The notes under the pieces are model-generated. The model was not told where the DNA came from and searched no databases. It worked only from the letters and a program-made list of their open reading frames with translations. A stretch of DNA of 64,000 bases, from positions 3,785 to 67,784 of the forward strand of contig JBDRMN010000058.1 of NCBI GenBank assembly GCA_043812055.1, read 5' to 3'. Origin of the DNA: JBDRMN01 sp043812055. Its GTDB lineage: Bacteria > Patescibacteriota > Gracilibacteria > JAHISY01. Shown here in pieces: positions 1 to 8,374 of the stretch; position 1 is the first letter of the stretch, and each line of letters opens with the position of its first letter. The position numbers were made by a program, and so were the translations under genes.

Positions 1-1416
1 GAGCCAGGCAAAGGACCTTCCGAGACAGAGATAGAGAGCTTGGAATTAGGCATGCAACTTATTAAGCATCTAAACCAAGAAGGTATTTCGAACATACTAG
101 GGATACCCGAGTTTGACACACAGGGAGTTCCTCCAAAAGAGCGTGAAATCCTTCGTAAGCTCGGTTCGGAAGAGCTCGTGAGGATGTTTTTGCCTAAGAA
201 GTATGAAGAAATAATTGGATCAAATATAGACCACGTAAGAATATTATTCTCTTCCGGCTACAGTCATGCTACTGGCGAACTCCTTAAAGGTGCTAAACGC
301 AGACTAGATAGTAATCTGAGTAATACCGAAACAGCAGAGGGCAAAATTGCTAAGTTCTTTTATGAAACTACGGCCCTTATGTATAACGCTTATGTAAAGG
401 CAGCCAAAAGTCCCTTCGTGCATCATGTTTTGCTTACTACCCCTCTTTCGCGCAAAGAACCACGACCGGAAGAAGAAATTAGTCTTGGTCTCGATATAGT
501 GGATACTCTTCAGGTGTTAGGGTGCATCCTTTTAACTTTTGAAGACAAAATTCATTGCGGATCAGTAACCGCAGGGCGTCTTTCCGCGATAAGACGCTTA
601 CTTGGAAAAATCTTTGATCAGATTAATAAAAATACTCCCATTATCACCGTAACTTTTCAGGATATTGTTGACGACGGAATGAGTGGTGTTAACTGGATGC
701 GAGGTGTAGACATGCTTACAACTTTAAGTAAGGTTTTTGACCTACATTTACTTTTTCTTTCTCAGCGGGGAAAAATCGAGCGTTCCTTTTCCTCTCAGAT
801 AAGTAAAAATGCGAAAGACGCCTATAAAGACGTACTGCACGGCAAAATAAAAACCGGGATCAGGGAATCAAAAATAGCCCTTCCTGAGGATGTACACAAC
901 GTTATTGAAAATACCGAAAAGAGTGGGGAATTGCTATATCAACACCTACGTGAAGAGATTAAAGAAGTCACTCATACAGACAGATTAAAAATCGTTCCTC
1001 AAATCGGAAGTACATCCCTCAATCTAAGGGGAGATCCCGACGATAGAAATGTTAGAGATAAAATCGAATATGCGGCCGCAAGAGACCGAGCAGCAAAAGC
1101 AGCAGAAGAAGAAAAAACTCAATTAAGAGATACTGTAAGTGGATTTACTGCGGAGGCTCGGGCAACTGTAAACGAAATAGCTAAATCTACGACAGCAACG
1201 GGACAATCAAAAATTAGGCAATTAAAAAAGTTGATTTTGAACCTGGCTTCAGAGATCAAAGATAGTGCTGAAGATAAAGACAAGGCAATGGCTGAAAGAA
1301 CGAGTCCACCAGACAGAAGAAAAAAACGGCAAGTAGGCAAAATACCTAATGGCACAGATAGGAGAAGTGGATTCAAGGATCGAAAAGATTGTGAATCTAA
1401 ATCCTGCACCATATGA
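1..1416 (+). CDS. Hypothetical protein, 5' end cut by window edge
   Basis: The reading frame is open from base 1 to a TGA at 1414-1416, so the gene probably starts left of the window. If it does not, a TTG at 40 or an ATG at 52 would serve. The visible 471 residues are mostly alpha-helical in character, with no signal peptide and no clear membrane segment. The last ~110 residues are rich in Ala, Glu, Lys and Arg and look like a coiled coil followed by a basic tail. I recognise no family or catalytic motif. Codon use is more A/T-rich than in the housekeeping genes downstream. The next gene starts 7 bases after its stop, or overlaps it if the upstream start is used, so the two may be co-transcribed. 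Confidence 0.6.
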   Translation, partial: EPGKGPSETEIESLELGMQLIKHLNQEGISNILGIPEFDTQGVPPKEREILRKLGSEELVRMFLPKKYEEIIGSNIDHVRILFSSGYSHATGELLKGAKRRLDSNLSNTETAEGKIAKFFYETTALMYNAYVKAAKSPFVHHVLLTTPLSRKEPRPEEEISLGLDIVDTLQVLGCILLTFEDKIHCGSVTAGRLSAIRRLLGKIFDQINKNTPIITVTFQDIVDDGMSGVNWMRGVDMLTTLSKVFDLHLLFLSQRGKIERSFSSQISKNAKDAYKDVLHGKIKTGIRESKIALPEDVHNVIENTEKSGELLYQHLREEIKEVTHTDRLKIVPQIGSTSLNLRGDPDDRNVRDKIEYAAARDRAAKAAEEEKTQLRDTVSGFTAEARATVNEIAKSTTATGQSKIRQLKKLILNLASEIKDSAEDKDKAMAERTSPPDRRKKRQVGKIPNGTDRRSGFKDRKDCESKSCTI

Positions 1417-1423
1417 TTTACCA

Positions 1424-3802
1424 ATGAAATCAGCTAAAAACACACAGCTCGGGAAAACAACGAGTGAGATTCTGCGTGATCTCAAAGTCGCGAATGAAAC
1501 TCTCCGTGCCGCCCACAATAAAAATGACGTGATCAATTTTGCGATTCGTTTTTTCCTGAAGCTTGGTTTTGATCGCGTGCGCGTCTGGCTAATAGACCAA
1601 GAGAGAGGCCTCAAGCATGGGGCGAAGTGTAGCTATATGCCCGACAGAAAATTTCAGAAGGCGGCAGTCGAGCTCCGTTTGCAGGACAGTAAAATACTCC
1701 CCATCAACTACATAAAAATAATCAAGCGGAAAAAGCCCTTCGTCAACAGGACCTTCCCGGTACTAAAAAACTTTTTCGGCGAAAAGAAGCTGAAGTATTC
1801 GGTCGAGTTCCCTCTCTTCGCCAGCCAGCACCCTCTCGGCCTCATCTCCGTCGACAACGCTGTCACCGGGCGGCCACTCGACACCAAGCAGACCGATCGT
1901 TTCATGCCTTTCGTCAATCAAATCGCTTTCGCGCTTGATCGAGTCATCCTGAGCGAGAAACTCGCTAAGACCAATATAGCGCTCAAGCAAAAGGTTACCA
2001 GCGCCACTGCTGAGCTAAAAACAAAAAATACCGAGCTGGAACACCTCGCCCACTACGACGAACTGAGTCAGCTACCCAACCGACGTTGCTTCGAAAAATA
2101 CCTCAGCAAAGAGTTTAAAAAGGCTAGTCCCAGATGCACTCTGACTTTGGCCATGTTGGATATTGATTTCCTCAAGCATGTCAACGACACACACGGGCAC
2201 GATGCCGGCGACAAGTTAATCATCCAAATTGGCGCCATTCTCAAGAAAAACAAAGCTATCACTTTGGCTGCTCGTTTTGCCGGTGATGAATTTGTCTTTT
2301 TGCTCGTCAATAAATCAGCCAAGAAACACAGAGAGATTCTCGAGCGCCTGCTGCGCAGGATCAAGACCGCCACCAAAGAAACTGTCAGCATCGGGGTGGT
2401 GACTTGCCCCGATCCCAAGATTAAATCGGAAATTGATCTCCTGCGGATTGCCGACGATGCGCTTTACCACGCCAAACATACCGGTCGTGATCGTTTCGTC
2501 TGCGCTTTGGGCGAGAACACCGATGTTATTCCACTCGCCCAGAGACGCAAGGACCTGCAGGAAATCGAAAAGCACGGAACTTTCGCCGGCGACTACATTC
2601 GCCAGCTAAAGGCTGTCAATAAAATTTCCGAGCATCTTCGAACCGCTGTCAAAGAACAAACTATCCTCAAAAAAATAACGACAACTATTCGACGTGAGCT
2701 GGACTTCAAAAAAGTCTATCTCTATACGAAAAAAAGAGAGGATGAGGAGAGTAGCGACGAGTTAAGGCTGGCCGCTACCTCCGGGATCAGTAAAAAGGCT
2801 GAGAAAAAAATTCGGCATGGCTCTCGCGTCTTCCGCAAAAGCGGTTCTGTCGAACGCGCAATTCAAAGTCGTCGGGTGATTGATTTACGCGTCCGTAATA
2901 TATCTCCACAGTTTGTCAAACTTTTTCGCACCAAGACGGCTCTGGTCATTCCCCTGATCGGCCGCTTCCACACTATCGGAGCGATAGTCGCTGAATACGA
3001 TATCGGTCGTCATTTCCGGGAAAGCGACCACCGTTTCTTCCTGACGCTAGGCGATCAGATCGAGAATGGGATTGTCAAAGCTCAGGCAATCAGAAATATC
3101 GAAAGCTTCAATCGTAAGCTCAAACGGGAAGTCTCCGCCGCCACCCGTAAGCTAAAAGAACACTCGCGCTCACTAGGGCAACAAGTCAAGGACAATCAGA
3201 ATCTACGTGGAAAGGAGCGACGTACGAATTTCGAACTGATCTCGGCACTGGCCACCAGTCTTGAAGAAAAAGACATCTACACCCGGGGTCACTCTGTGCG
3301 CGTAGCCAACTACGCCTGCCGGTTGGGAGCCGCTCTTGATTTTACCGAAAAGCAACTGGTCAACTTGCGTTACGCGGGGCTGCTCCACGATGTCGGTAAG
3401 GTGGCGATTGATCAATCCGTGCTCAATAAACGCACTGCTCTGAGTGAAGCCGAGATGAAAGAACTCGCCAAGCACCCTGTCGTGGGAGAAAAAATTGTTT
3501 CTTCCGTACGTTTCCTCCGGGATACCGCCCACATTATTCGCCACCATCACGAGCGCTGGGACGGTGCTGGTTATCCTGATCATGAAAAAGGAACCCGGAT
3601 CCCGGTCGAGTCACGCATCCTGGCTATCGCCGATGCTTACGACGCAATGATCACGCGCCGCAGCTACGGCAAGGCCATGAAAAAGAGTGCCGCAATCAAC
3701 GAGTTGATCACCGGCGGCGGCAAGCAGTTTGATCCTAAGTTAGTCAAGCTTTTCGCAAAATTGATGCGAAAATCACGTTCCCGCCCCAAAAAGAAATCCT
3801 AG
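1424..3802 (+). CDS. GAF-GGDEF-GAF-HD-GYP cyclic-di-GMP signalling protein
   Basis: Residue numbers assume the ATG at 1424 (792 aa). A GAF-like sensor covers about 35-180, followed by a short coiled linker. A GGDEF domain covers about 205-375, with the signature written AGDEF near 285 and a preceding DIDFLKHVND substrate motif. A second GAF-like region covers about 415-580, then a coiled coil. A C-terminal HD-GYP domain carries HDVGK near 655 and HHERWDGAGYP near 706. The family makes (GGDEF) and degrades (HD-GYP) cyclic di-GMP. No RxxD inhibitory site is visible before AGDEF. No transmembrane segment is apparent, so it is probably cytosolic. An in-frame ATG at 1349 would add 25 residues but overlaps the upstream gene by 68 bases. 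Confidence 0.9.
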   Translation: MKSAKNTQLGKTTSEILRDLKVANETLRAAHNKNDVINFAIRFFLKLGFDRVRVWLIDQERGLKHGAKCSYMPDRKFQKAAVELRLQDSKILPINYIKIIKRKKPFVNRTFPVLKNFFGEKKLKYSVEFPLFASQHPLGLISVDNAVTGRPLDTKQTDRFMPFVNQIAFALDRVILSEKLAKTNIALKQKVTSATAELKTKNTELEHLAHYDELSQLPNRRCFEKYLSKEFKKASPRCTLTLAMLDIDFLKHVNDTHGHDAGDKLIIQIGAILKKNKAITLAARFAGDEFVFLLVNKSAKKHREILERLLRRIKTATKETVSIGVVTCPDPKIKSEIDLLRIADDALYHAKHTGRDRFVCALGENTDVIPLAQRRKDLQEIEKHGTFAGDYIRQLKAVNKISEHLRTAVKEQTILKKITTTIRRELDFKKVYLYTKKREDEESSDELRLAATSGISKKAEKKIRHGSRVFRKSGSVERAIQSRRVIDLRVRNISPQFVKLFRTKTALVIPLIGRFHTIGAIVAEYDIGRHFRESDHRFFLTLGDQIENGIVKAQAIRNIESFNRKLKREVSAATRKLKEHSRSLGQQVKDNQNLRGKERRTNFELISALATSLEEKDIYTRGHSVRVANYACRLGAALDFTEKQLVNLRYAGLLHDVGKVAIDQSVLNKRTALSEAEMKELAKHPVVGEKIVSSVRFLRDTAHIIRHHHERWDGAGYPDHEKGTRIPVESRILAIADAYDAMITRRSYGKAMKKSAAINELITGGGKQFDPKLVKLFAKLMRKSRSRPKKKS

Positions 3803-3807
3803 ATTTG

Positions 3808-4761
3808 ATGCCTGCTCTTCTGCTCCATGGCGAAAACAGCTATCTCTTGCGTCGCGAGGTTAGTTTGCTGGTAGCAGATTTCAAGAATGCAGAGGGCGAT
3901 TTAAATCTGGCTATTCTGGACGGTCAGGGAACCGAAGAAGGTGAGATCATTTCTGCCTGTGAGACCCTGCCTTTTTTGGGCAGTTCCCGTCTCACGGTTG
4001 TGAGGGATTTTGATTTCAAGCACTCCGTACCCGGGCTCTCAAAATTTGTTGAAAATCTTCCTGAGCACTGCACCCTCGTCGTGACTACCCGGAAGGCCGA
4101 TGCCCGCACTGTACTTTTCAAAGCCTTCAAGGCTCACGGTGAGATCCGGGAATTTCCTCCTTTGAAGCCAGCAGCTTTCCAGAAGTGGTTGGGAGAAGAG
4201 GCTAGTAGAACAGGAACCCAGATTGACCCAGCTGCAGCAGAACTCTTGGCTACCTTCACTCTCGGCGATTGTGAAGCCGCGGTGAATGAGCTCAGCAAAT
4301 TAAAAACTTATGCAGCCGGATCAATGCTTACCCGATCCGACGTGGATGCGCTCGTTCACCCCAATTTGCATACTTCCGTCTTCCGCCTCACTGACGCGAT
4401 CGGTGAACGTCGAATCGAGAACGCTCTGGCTGATCTCCAGGATATCGTGAACCGTGGTGAAAATCTCATTCAAATCTTCTTCATGATCGTACGCCAGTTC
4501 CGGATCCTCATCACGCTGAGTGCCTTTCTGCCTAAACGTTTGCCGCCCAACGAAATTGCTCGACAACTCAAACTCCACCCCTTCGTCGTCCAAAACTCCC
4601 TTCGCCAGGTGAGGAATTTTTCCCCGGAAGAGCTTCTGCGCTCCTATCAGCAGTTACTCAAAATCGATACTGCAGTGAAGCTCGGCAAGATCGGCTACAG
4701 CTCGGCTAGTCCGGGTGAGTTTGCGCTGGCGCTGGAAAAGTTTATCGTGAGCTTTGGATAG
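3808..4761 (+). CDS. holA: DNA polymerase III subunit delta
   Basis: This 317-residue protein matches the clamp-loader delta subunit, which opens the beta sliding clamp and loads it on DNA together with the DnaX product (46319-47905). It starts with the family pattern LLHGENSYLLRREV, shows the helical lid and a C-terminal collar region near residues 200-315 ending LALEKFIVS, and lacks a working Walker A, as delta subunits do. The ATG at 3808 follows a TTG at 3805 and lies 5 bases after the upstream stop, which suggests a shared transcript with the GGDEF/HD-GYP gene. Sequence conservation in this family is low, but length and pattern agree. Confidence 0.88.
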   Translation: MPALLLHGENSYLLRREVSLLVADFKNAEGDLNLAILDGQGTEEGEIISACETLPFLGSSRLTVVRDFDFKHSVPGLSKFVENLPEHCTLVVTTRKADARTVLFKAFKAHGEIREFPPLKPAAFQKWLGEEASRTGTQIDPAAAELLATFTLGDCEAAVNELSKLKTYAAGSMLTRSDVDALVHPNLHTSVFRLTDAIGERRIENALADLQDIVNRGENLIQIFFMIVRQFRILITLSAFLPKRLPPNEIARQLKLHPFVVQNSLRQVRNFSPEELLRSYQQLLKIDTAVKLGKIGYSSASPGEFALALEKFIVSFG

Positions 4762-4956
4762 GCAGTTACCAGTTGCCAGTTGCCAGTGACTAGTAACTAT
4801 TTTCGCCATAATCCTAATATCTCCCAACATCTCTTAACATCTCCTAATCTCTCCCAGCCCAAAGACCCAAAGACTCGTAAATAAAGCATTTTCGTTGCAA
4901 AGTCCCCTGTAACCCAAATTGACAATCTGAGTGAAGGCGGGTAAAATGTGATCATT
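4762..4956. repeat. Spacer with short degenerate direct repeats
   Basis: The spacer contains repeated CAGTTGCCAGT-like units (4764-4796), CTCCCAACATCTC-like units (4820-4856) and the CCAAAGACCCAAAGAC type (4859-4876), all of which recur elsewhere in the window. No gene is seen. The downstream promoter box lies at its end. Confidence 0.6.
4942..4947 (+). promoter_or_regulatory. -10 box of the LysX-like gene
   Basis: TAAAAT ends 9 bases before the ATG at 4957, so transcription starting about 7 bases downstream would give a leader of 0-3 bases. Confidence 0.5.
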
Positions 4957-5814
4957 ATGAAGCTAGGAATTTTTTACTCCCACCCACGCACAGAAGAAAA
5001 AGCGCTTTTCGCTGCAGCGGAGGCTGACCCGGATGTTGAGCTTGTCAAAATCAAAGACAGTGAGCTTGAACTCGATCTCCACGAGAGCTCCCCTCTCTTG
5101 GATTGTGATGTAGTCCTGTTGCGAAGTGTTTCCCATACCAAAAATTTCTACGCAGCTAAGTTCCTCGAGGCCCAAGGGAAACGAGCGGTTAACGACTTTC
5201 AAACAATTGCTACCTGTGGCGACAAATTCCTCACCTCGATCCAGCTCGTGGAGCAGAAAGTTCCCACACCCAAAACCAAAGTCTGCTTCAGCGACGAACA
5301 GGCCCTGAAGACCATCGAAGAGTGGGGCTACCCGGTCGTACTGAAGCCGGTGCTGGGCAGCTGGGGCCGACTGCTGAGCAAGATTGATAATAAAGACGCT
5401 GCTGAAACCGTACTTGAACACAAAAAAGTCCTCGGGGGCATCGCCCATGCTAATATTTTTTATATCCAAGAGTTCATCGACAAAAAAGCCAAGCGGGACA
5501 TCCGGGCAGCTGTGATCGGTGACGAAGTGGTTGCGGCAATGTACCGGAAATCCGAACACTGGATTACGAACACCGCCCGAGGTGCTGATGTTGAGAATCT
5601 CAAAATTACAAAAGAACTTGAGAAATTAGTTCTCAGCGCCACCAAAGCCGTCAGCGGCAAACCGGCCTTACTTGGTGTTGATTTAATCGAAACAAAAGAA
5701 GGCCTGAAAGTCGTGGAGGTAAATTCCGGTGTCGAATTTCATGGACTTGCCGAGGCAACAGATGTCGATATTCCGACGAAGATTATTGAGTTTTGCAAGA
5801 AACTCGCGGGCTAA
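4957..5814 (+). CDS. LysX/RimK-type ATP-grasp ligase
   Basis: The 285-residue protein has the ATP-grasp fold of the LysX subgroup. The nucleotide-binding stretch VVLKPVLGSWGRLL is near residues 128-141, VVAAMYRKSEHWITNTARG is near 190-208, and the metal-binding VEVNSGVEF is near 255-263. LysX attaches alpha-aminoadipate or glutamate to the small carrier protein LysW in lysine or arginine biosynthesis; RimK relatives add glutamate to ribosomal protein S6. No LysW or other lysine-carrier gene is visible nearby, so the substrate is open. I prefer the ATG at 4957 over the GTG at 4948, because it fits the family start and lies just after the -10 box. It converges with the next gene, overlapping by 4 bases. 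Confidence 0.8.
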   Translation: MKLGIFYSHPRTEEKALFAAAEADPDVELVKIKDSELELDLHESSPLLDCDVVLLRSVSHTKNFYAAKFLEAQGKRAVNDFQTIATCGDKFLTSIQLVEQKVPTPKTKVCFSDEQALKTIEEWGYPVVLKPVLGSWGRLLSKIDNKDAAETVLEHKKVLGGIAHANIFYIQEFIDKKAKRDIRAAVIGDEVVAAMYRKSEHWITNTARGADVENLKITKELEKLVLSATKAVSGKPALLGVDLIETKEGLKVVEVNSGVEFHGLAEATDVDIPTKIIEFCKKLAG

Positions 5815-6107
5815 GCAAGATGCCTGCAGTCGAAAGGAGAACAACGCGGAGAGATCTCACCCATGAAAAGCTCTCTTAATTCTTGCACCTGAGCAAAATC
5901 TTTAACTGTTACGACAACTTTCAAAACGTCCGGCAACCAGACTGTTTCTCCTGACCGATCCAAAAGATGAAGTTGTTCAATCTTTATATGATTACTACCT
6001 GCAATCTTTTTGACTGCTCTTCTGATTTCAAGTTTTAAGCGCCTCCATATTTCAAAAGTTACTTCCCACCTCTGAAAATTGAGTTCGGCAAATTTTTCAG
6101 ATTCCAT
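5811..6107 (-). CDS. Hypothetical protein, 98 aa
   Basis: A minus-strand frame sits between the LysX-like gene and gatB. From the ATG at 6107 it encodes 98 residues with a helical, charged first half (MESEKFAELNFQRWEV) and a beta-rich second half (LPDVLKVVVTVKDFAQ). The composition looks like real protein rather than an antisense shadow, because it fills otherwise empty sequence. The longer frame to 6197 would run into gatB. No family is recognised. It could be a lineage-specific gene or a chance frame. Confidence 0.5.
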   Translation of the reverse strand: MESEKFAELNFQRWEVTFEIWRRLKLEIRRAVKKIAGSNHIKIEQLHLLDRSGETVWLPDVLKVVVTVKDFAQVQELRELFMGEISPRCSPFDCRHLA

Positions 6108-6160
6108 TTGAAGTTTAAAGTACTGAAATCTAGCAAATCGCCCTTTGCTTCTCAAGTTTT

Positions 6161-6169
6161 TGTTAAAAT
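6161..6169 (+). promoter_or_regulatory. Extended -10 promoter of gatB
   Basis: TGTTAAAAT (TGn plus TAAAAT) ends 8 bases before the gatB ATG. The predicted transcript start falls at or next to the start codon, and no Shine-Dalgarno sequence is present. Confidence 0.6.
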
Positions 6170-6177
6170 CCCTCGGT

Positions 6178-7608
6178 ATGGAGCTTGAGGCAATCATTGG
6201 TCTCGAAATTCACGCGCAGGTCGCGACGAAGACGAAGATGTTCTGCAGTTGTGACAACGAAGCGTTTGGTGCGGAACCGAACTCGCGAATCTGCCCCATC
6301 TGCACCGGCCACCCCGGTGTGCTGCCTGTGCCGAACAAGAAAGCGCTTGAGCTTGGCGTCAAAGCAGCTCTGGCACTCGGCTGCGAAATTCCCGAACATT
6401 CCAAGTTCGACCGAAAGAATTATTTTTACCCCGATCTTCCTTACGGCTACCAGATTTCCCAGTTCGACGAGCCGATTTCAAAGAATGGCAACATCGAAAT
6501 CGAGGTGAATGGTGAACAAAAACAAATTGGGATCACCCGTCTGCACCTGGAAAATGACGCCGGGAAGTTAACACATGCTGGCAATTTTTCTTTCTGTGAT
6601 TACAATCGCGCCGGTACCCCTTTGATGGAAATCGTGAGTGAGCCGGATTTGCGCAGTGCGGAAGAGGCCAGAATTTTTGCGGAAGAAATTCAGCGCATCC
6701 TGCAGTTTGTCGGTTCCAGTAACGCCGACATGTACCGCGGCGAGATGCGTTTCGATGCTTCGGTAAGTCTGCGGGAAAAAGGTTCGACTGAGCTAAACGC
6801 GCGAGCGGAAGTCAAAAACCTGAACTCCTTCAAAGCTCTCGAATCCGCAATCACACATGAGATTGAACGCCAACAGAAACTCTGGGAAGCCGGGCAGCAA
6901 CCGGAAAAAGATTCCACCGTCGGCTGGGACGACGATGCGCAGGAGACTTACCTCATGCGCGAAAAAGAATCCGCCAGCGATTACCGTTACTTCCCTGAAC
7001 CCGATATTCCCCCGCTAGAGATTCCGAAGAAACAAGTCGAGCGGTGGAGGAAAGAGTTACCCGAACTTCCGATCGCCACCCGGGAGAGATTGATCCGAGA
7101 GCATGGTGTGAGTGAACAGGATTCCCAGACTCTCACGAGCTCGAAGGCACTACTTAGTTACTTCGAAAAGGTTGTCGAGGTTTCGGGAGACGCGAAGAAG
7201 TCAGCTGGCTGGGTTTTGTCTGAACTCCTCGCTCGAGTCAAAGAAAATGAAACCTCCATTACAGAACAAAAAATCTCAGCGGAAAATCTGGGTAAACTCG
7301 TGAAACTTATCGCGAGCAACAAAATTTCCGGCAAGATCGGTAAAGAGATTTTCCCGGAGATGTGGGAAACGAATGCGGATCCGGAGAAGATTATTGAAAG
7401 TAAGGGACTGAAACAAATTTCCGACACGGGTGAGATCGAGAAGTTTGTGGAACAAGCCATCGCCAACAATGCCTCCGCAGTTGAAGATTTCAAGAACGGC
7501 AAAGAGAAGGCGCTGGGGCGCATCGTGGGAGAAGTGATGCAGCTCTCGAAGGGCCAGGCGAATCCGGGAATGGTGAATGAGTTGTTGAAGAAAAAACTAG
7601 ACAAATGA
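6178..7608 (+). CDS. gatB: Asp-tRNA(Asn)/Glu-tRNA(Gln) amidotransferase subunit B
   Basis: The 476-residue product is a full-length GatB, the subunit of GatCAB that phosphorylates misacylated Glu-tRNA(Gln) or Asp-tRNA(Asn) and converts it to the amide. It opens MELEAIIGLEIHAQ and contains CPICTGHPGVLPVPN, YFYPDLPYGYQISQFD and ESASDYRYFPEPDIPP. The C-terminus carries the YqeY-like tail domain ending near LGRIVGEVMQLSKGQANP. The start at 6178 is fixed by the family N-terminus; an upstream ATG at 6145 would precede the promoter box. The gatA and gatC genes are not in the window. The stop codon overlaps the ATG of the small DUF2283 gene. Confidence 0.97.
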   Translation: MELEAIIGLEIHAQVATKTKMFCSCDNEAFGAEPNSRICPICTGHPGVLPVPNKKALELGVKAALALGCEIPEHSKFDRKNYFYPDLPYGYQISQFDEPISKNGNIEIEVNGEQKQIGITRLHLENDAGKLTHAGNFSFCDYNRAGTPLMEIVSEPDLRSAEEARIFAEEIQRILQFVGSSNADMYRGEMRFDASVSLREKGSTELNARAEVKNLNSFKALESAITHEIERQQKLWEAGQQPEKDSTVGWDDDAQETYLMREKESASDYRYFPEPDIPPLEIPKKQVERWRKELPELPIATRERLIREHGVSEQDSQTLTSSKALLSYFEKVVEVSGDAKKSAGWVLSELLARVKENETSITEQKISAENLGKLVKLIASNKISGKIGKEIFPEMWETNADPEKIIESKGLKQISDTGEIEKFVEQAIANNASAVEDFKNGKEKALGRIVGEVMQLSKGQANPGMVNELLKKKLDK

Positions 7609-7763
7609 AAGTAGCCCATGATGCAACCGCCAACGCCTCTTATCTTCATTTAAGCAAAAAACCGATAGTCAAAACTATAGGTTTTTCAGAATATTGCTTC
7701 ATAGATTTAGATAAAGAAAAAGAGGTGGTAGGAATAGAAATACTTTTTTCAAAAAAGGGCTAA
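7605..7763 (+). CDS. DUF2283 family small protein
   Basis: A 52-residue frame starts at an ATGA overlap with the end of gatB and stops at 7761-7763. It reads MKVAHDATANASYLHL at the start and contains EKEVVGIEILFSKK near the end. That is the compact DUF2283 pattern of an N-terminal K(V/I)xxDxxAxxxYLxL strand and a VVGIEIL strand. The function of the family is unknown; members are often near toxin-antitoxin or mobile genes. The overlap with gatB indicates translational coupling. Confidence 0.72.
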   Translation: MKVAHDATANASYLHLSKKPIVKTIGFSEYCFIDLDKEKEVVGIEILFSKKG

Positions 7764-7796
7764 TTAAGTTTAGGATTTGGAATTTAGAATTTATTT

Positions 7797-7842
7797 GCTT
7801 GCCCGCCGTAGCTCGAGTGAAACGAAAAGTGAAGGTGGGGGA
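7797..7842. repeat. Dispersed CCCGCCGTAG...GAAGGTGGGG hairpin repeat
   Basis: CCCGCC and GGTGGGG arms flank a loop containing GTAG. Related copies occur at 26000, 46760, 46839 and 57251, and inside trpE at 19492. The flanking sequence is AT-rich (GGATTTGGAATTTAGAATTT type). Confidence 0.65.
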
Positions 7843-7931
7843 TTTGGAAATTAAAGCCCTGGCAATATTGCAAAATCTCAACCCCAAAACAAACTTGCCA
7901 GCAGCTCCCTTTTGAATTAAATTTGTATTCG

Positions 7932-8195
7932 ATGTTTGAAACCTCCAAAGACATTCTCAATATTGTCCTCGCCGTTGGCTTCGGTCTAATCGCGGTTTTC
8001 CTTTCGATTGCGCTCTTTTACGCAATCTTCGTCCTCCGTGATATCGGCGAAACGACAAAGGCAATGCGCAAGCTCGCCAGGCAAGCCAACAACATGATCA
8101 TTCAGCCGGCGAAATTTATGACCTTCCTCTTTGGCAAAGCACGGGTAATCGCCGATTTGGTTGAAAAGAGTGTTAGTAAAAAGATAAAAAAATAG
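7932..8195 (+). CDS. Small single-pass membrane protein
   Basis: The 87-residue protein has one hydrophobic segment at about residues 9-34 (LNIVLAVGFGLIAVFLSIAL), followed by a charged amphipathic stretch and a basic Lys-rich tail. No family is recognised with certainty; it resembles small inner-membrane proteins of the DUF948 or phage-holin-like size class. I chose the ATG at 7932 rather than an in-frame TTG at 7923. It stands alone between gatB and the convergent ksgA. Confidence 0.6.
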   Translation: MFETSKDILNIVLAVGFGLIAVFLSIALFYAIFVLRDIGETTKAMRKLARQANNMIIQPAKFMTFLFGKARVIADLVEKSVSKKIKK

Positions 8196-8374
8196 TGATT
8201 CTCAGAGCAGGCAGAATATAGGATTAAGGATATAGAATTAAGGATTAAGAGCCCCTCTTCGCCAAGACTACGAAGATCAAGCCAGGAACCTAAAGACGAA
8301 ATAACGAAGTAACGAGGTAACGGAACCAAGAACCAAGAACTGGGAACCAGAGACCACACTAGGTAACCAAATAA
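8196..8374. repeat. Low-complexity spacer of short-period repeats
   Basis: The spacer has GGATTAAGGAT-type units at 8221-8250, then CTAAAGACGAAATAACGAAGTAACGAGGTAACGG-like drifting units of 7-9 bases up to the end of ksgA. No coding signal or terminator hairpin with a T-run is seen. Confidence 0.6.

Noticed and set aside
4963..5559. Minus-strand frame of 198 codons opposite the LysX-like gene
   Set aside because: Antisense shadow; the plus strand has a clear ATP-grasp protein.
7699..7887. Minus-strand frame of 62 codons after gatB
   Set aside because: It crosses the DUF2283 gene and a hairpin repeat, and its hydrophobic end is only the translation of an AT-rich spacer.
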